Origin: Psychrobium sp051201665
GTDB lineage: Bacteria; Pseudomonadota; Gammaproteobacteria; Enterobacterales; Psychrobiaceae
NCBI RefSeq assembly: GCF_051201665.1
Contig: NZ_CP179210.1
Coordinates: 1,178,001 to 1,242,000, forward strand
Reading direction: 5' to 3'
Length of the DNA: 64,000 nt
The first letter of the stretch is position 1. The number at the start of each line of letters is the position of its first letter. Positions 61,395-64,000 of the stretch are shown piece by piece. The notes under the pieces are model-generated. The model made no database searches, had not been told where the DNA came from, and saw only the letters and a list, made by a program, of their open reading frames with translations. The position numbers were made by a program, and so were the translations under genes.

Positions 61395-63866
61395 ATGCGC
61401 GTAATGAAGTTTGGTGGTTCCTCGTTAGCTGATTTAGAGCGAGTTGAACGTGTTGCAGATATTTTGGTTGAGAGAAGTGGCAAAGGGCAACTCGCTGTCG
61501 TGTTGTCTGCACCGGGTAAAACCACGAATAATATTGTTGAAGCAGTGGACTGTAATTGCACTGGCGCGAGTGACAATGATGCACTTTCAAGAGTTAAAGC
61601 AACGTTTAGACACATTGTTGATGGCCTAGCCAACAAATACCCTGCTTTTGATAAGGCGCAAGTCGATGCTGTGTGGGATGTGGAATACGAACTAGTGACT
61701 CGTACACTTAATGGCGTCAATTTGCTCGCACAATGTCCTGATAATATTCGTGCTCAACTCCTCGTTGTTGGTGAGCGATTATCGATTGCCATTATGCGCC
61801 AGTTATTAACGGCACGTGGTTTATCCGTTGATTTGCTTGAACCACGCGATTTCATGATGGCAAACAGTGATTACTTAGAAGCACAAGTTGATATTGAACT
61901 GTCGCGTTCTAAAATTGAAAACAAAGATTTATCAGCGTCACGCATCTGGCTCATGCCGGGCTTCACCGCGGCTAATAGTTACGGCGAAATCGTTACCCTA
62001 GGCCGTAATGGCTCTGATTATTCAGCAGCGTGTTTAGCGGCGTGTTTACGTGCTGATTGCTGTGAAATCTGGACTGACGTAGACGGTGTTTATAACGCCG
62101 ATCCACGTTTGGTTGCAGATGCGCAACTTATTGAGCAATTAAGTTATCAAGAAGCAATGGAGCTTTCTTATTTTGGTGCCAAGGTTCTGCATCCAAAAAC
62201 TATCGTTCCTATTGCGCAATATCATATCCCTTGTTTAATTAAAAACAGCTTTAACCCTGATGCGCCGGGCTCGCTCGTCTCTAGCGACCGTCAAGATGAT
62301 GAAAACCAAGTGAAGGCGATTTCAAACCTTGATGATATTTCAATGATCAGCGTATCAGGCCCTGGTATGAAGGGCATGGTTGGTATGGCATCACGCATAT
62401 TTGAATCGATTTCATTGGCGGGTGTTTCTATTAGCCTTATCACGCAATCATCCAGTGAATATAGTATTAGTTTCTGTGTACCTTCGTGTGATCACCTTGT
62501 GGCAAAAGCGGCATTGGAAGCGGAATTTGAATTAGAGCTTAAAAATGATTTATTGGAGCCACTAGAAATTCGTCATCAATTGGCGATTATTTCCGTAATT
62601 GGCGATCGCATGAAGACAGTGCAAGGCGTAGCCGCTAAATTCTTCCAAGCACTTACTCAAGCACGCGTTAATGTTGTTGCGATTGCGCAGGGTAGCTCTG
62701 AGCGCTCTATCTCAACAGTCGTCGATCAACATCGCTGCTCTCGAGCAATCAAAGCGTGTCATCAGCGATTCTTTAATTCGATGCAATATATCGATCTGTT
62801 TTTAGTCGGTGCGGGTAACGTTGGTGCTGAACTATTGAGTCAAGTGAGCCAGCAACAAGCGTATTTAGCGAAACAAAACATTGCTATTAGAGTTTGCGGT
62901 ATCGCCAATTCAAAGCAAATGGTGCTGACAACGCAAGGTATTGAGCTCGCTAGTTGGCGTGAAGCGCTTGCTGTTACCAATGAAGGTTATGATGTTGCGC
63001 GATTAATTTCGTTTGCAAAAGATAATCACTTGCTTAACCCGTTGGTGGTTGATTGTACATCGAGTCAGTTTATTGCCGATCAGTATGTGTCATTATTAGA
63101 AGCTGGTTTCCATGTAGTAACACCAAACAAGAAAGCTAATACGGCCTCACAAGATTATTACGAAAAACTTCGTAAAGCCGCATTATTTAAACGTCGCCGA
63201 TTCTTATATGAAACAACCGTAGGTGCTGGCCTACCTGTTATTGATAACTTGCAAAATTTATTAAGTGCAGGTGATGAACTAGTGGAATTTAGCGGTGTGT
63301 TATCTGGCTCTCTTTCGTTTATTTTTGGTCAACTTGATGACGGTATGACATTGTCACAAGCGACGAAAATAGCGAAAGACAAGTGCTTTACTGAACCTGA
63401 TCCTCGTGATGATTTAAGTGGGATGGATGTGGCGCGTAAAGTGCTCATTTTAGCCCGTGAAACAGGCATGGAATTAGAACTTGAAGATATTCAAGTTGAT
63501 TCGGTATTGCCAGCAGGCTTTGATGCATCCGGCTCTATTGATGAGTTTATGGCGAACTTACCACAAGCTGATGCGGCGATTGCTCAGCGCGTTAATGACG
63601 CAAGCGAGCAAGGTAAAGTATTGCGTTATGTTGGGGTTATCGAAGGCGAAGGTGACGAGCGTGTATGTAAGGTACAAATCAAAGCCTTTGGTGCGAGTGA
63701 GCCATTATTTGGCGTCAAAGGCGGCGAAAACGCACTGGCCTTTACATCACGCTACTATCAACCAATTCCGTTAGTCTTACGTGGTTACGGTGCGGGTAAT
63801 GAAGTAACCGCAGCGGGTATTTTTGCTGATATGCTACGTACATTAGCATGGCAACGTGAGGTTTAA
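61395..63866 (+). CDS. thrA: Bifunctional aspartokinase I/homoserine dehydrogenase I
   Basis: 823 aa. N-terminal aspartokinase (MKFGGSSLADLERV, TLGRNGSDYSAACLAA), a central ACT regulatory pair (about 315-450: SVSGPGMKGMVGMASRIFESI, VAIAQGSSERSIS), and homoserine dehydrogenase (LVGAGNVGAELL, VTPNKKANT, TTVGAGLPVI). The start has GGAG upstream. Threonine feedback inhibition is typical of this form. Transcription is controlled by the leader and attenuator upstream. Confidence 0.97.
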   Translation: MRVMKFGGSSLADLERVERVADILVERSGKGQLAVVLSAPGKTTNNIVEAVDCNCTGASDNDALSRVKATFRHIVDGLANKYPAFDKAQVDAVWDVEYELVTRTLNGVNLLAQCPDNIRAQLLVVGERLSIAIMRQLLTARGLSVDLLEPRDFMMANSDYLEAQVDIELSRSKIENKDLSASRIWLMPGFTAANSYGEIVTLGRNGSDYSAACLAACLRADCCEIWTDVDGVYNADPRLVADAQLIEQLSYQEAMELSYFGAKVLHPKTIVPIAQYHIPCLIKNSFNPDAPGSLVSSDRQDDENQVKAISNLDDISMISVSGPGMKGMVGMASRIFESISLAGVSISLITQSSSEYSISFCVPSCDHLVAKAALEAEFELELKNDLLEPLEIRHQLAIISVIGDRMKTVQGVAAKFFQALTQARVNVVAIAQGSSERSISTVVDQHRCSRAIKACHQRFFNSMQYIDLFLVGAGNVGAELLSQVSQQQAYLAKQNIAIRVCGIANSKQMVLTTQGIELASWREALAVTNEGYDVARLISFAKDNHLLNPLVVDCTSSQFIADQYVSLLEAGFHVVTPNKKANTASQDYYEKLRKAALFKRRRFLYETTVGAGLPVIDNLQNLLSAGDELVEFSGVLSGSLSFIFGQLDDGMTLSQATKIAKDKCFTEPDPRDDLSGMDVARKVLILARETGMELELEDIQVDSVLPAGFDASGSIDEFMANLPQADAAIAQRVNDASEQGKVLRYVGVIEGEGDERVCKVQIKAFGASEPLFGVKGGENALAFTSRYYQPIPLVLRGYGAGNEVTAAGIFADMLRTLAWQREV

Positions 63867-63869
63867 TTA

Positions 63870-64000
63870 ATGAGTATTCGGGTATTTGCACCAGCATCGA
63901 TGGGCAATGTCAGTGTTGGCTTTGATGTGCTTGGCGGCGCATTATCGCCAGTTGATGGTCAGTTATTAGGTGATTTTGTCACTATTAGCGAGAATGATGC
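63870..64000 (+). CDS. thrB: Homoserine kinase, 3' truncated by the window
   Basis: Start ATG at 63870, three bases after the thrA stop. Only 43 codons are visible: MSIRVFAPASMGNVSVGFDVLG is the GHMP-kinase N-terminus of ThrB. Order thrL-thrA-thrB matches the enteric thr operon. Confidence 0.93.
   Translation, partial: MSIRVFAPASMGNVSVGFDVLGGALSPVDGQLLGDFVTISEND

Noticed and set aside
61252..61720. Minus-strand frames of 112-115 codons at the thrA start
   Set aside because: They cross the attenuator and thrA in antisense and have no start signals.
1..64000. CRISPR array, rRNA or tRNA genes
   Set aside because: No regularly spaced direct repeats and no rRNA or tRNA sequence were recognised by eye.

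Overview
The window is a 64 kb chromosomal segment of an AT-rich gammaproteobacterium. Gene order (map/glnD/dapD divergent from rpsB-tsf-pyrH-frr-uppS-cdsA-dxr-rseP-bamA-skp-lpxD-fabZ-lpxA-lpxB-rnhB-dnaE-accA-tilS), a threonine-operon attenuator, a glyoxylate bypass (glcB, aceK) and several c-di-GMP enzymes suggest a marine Alteromonadales-type bacterium (Colwellia/Thalassotalea-like). That placement is inference from gene order and protein style; no marker was compared with a database.

Layout. 1-2.8 kb: end of a sulfur-assimilation cluster (SLC13-type permease, cysC, cysQ). 2.8-6.2 kb: an SRPBCC protein, a transglutaminase/TPR lipoprotein, nested miniature elements and a broken IS1111-type element. 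6.2-16.2 kb: family II pyrophosphatase, fructose-1,6-bisphosphatase, an orphan sensor kinase whose H-box histidine is asparagine, a SieB-like membrane protein, an exported DUF4097-like protein, malate synthase G, a diguanylate cyclase and a 59-residue zinc-ribbon protein. 16.2-41.5 kb: dense housekeeping core for PII control, translation, isoprenoid and phospholipid synthesis, outer-membrane assembly, lipid A and DNA replication. 41.5-45.8 kb: second GGDEF protein, CPA2 antiporter, patatin phospholipase. 45.9-48.4 kb: decaying patch with an AraC-type regulator and a dienelactone-hydrolase-like gene, each with one in-frame stop, separated by an IS982 element that itself carries a miniature element. 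48.4-56 kb: proS, trmO, a cold-shock gene, two large secreted amidohydrolase-type proteins. 56-57.4 kb: second decay patch (CHMI-like and GFA-like pseudogenes, miniature elements). 57.4-60.4 kb: DUF4136 lipoprotein, slyD, aceK. 60.5-64 kb: two miniature elements, thr leader and attenuator, thrA and the start of thrB.

The least ordinary content is a set of small non-coding mobile elements. Family A (about 158 bp) has four copies with TACCAATTG-type terminal inverted repeats and 3-bp TTA/TAA target duplications; one interrupts the IS982 transposase and one sits inside the terminal repeat of a family B element. A related element (A') abuts the stop codon of the DUF4097 gene and a remnant lies in the trmO leader. 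Family B (267 bp) interrupts a CHMI gene with a TGT duplication, and removing it restores the reading frame. Family C (about 361 bp) has 17-bp perfect terminal repeats. These elements, the IS982 copy and the IS1111 remnant lie almost entirely in accessory gaps, and the core operons are free of them.
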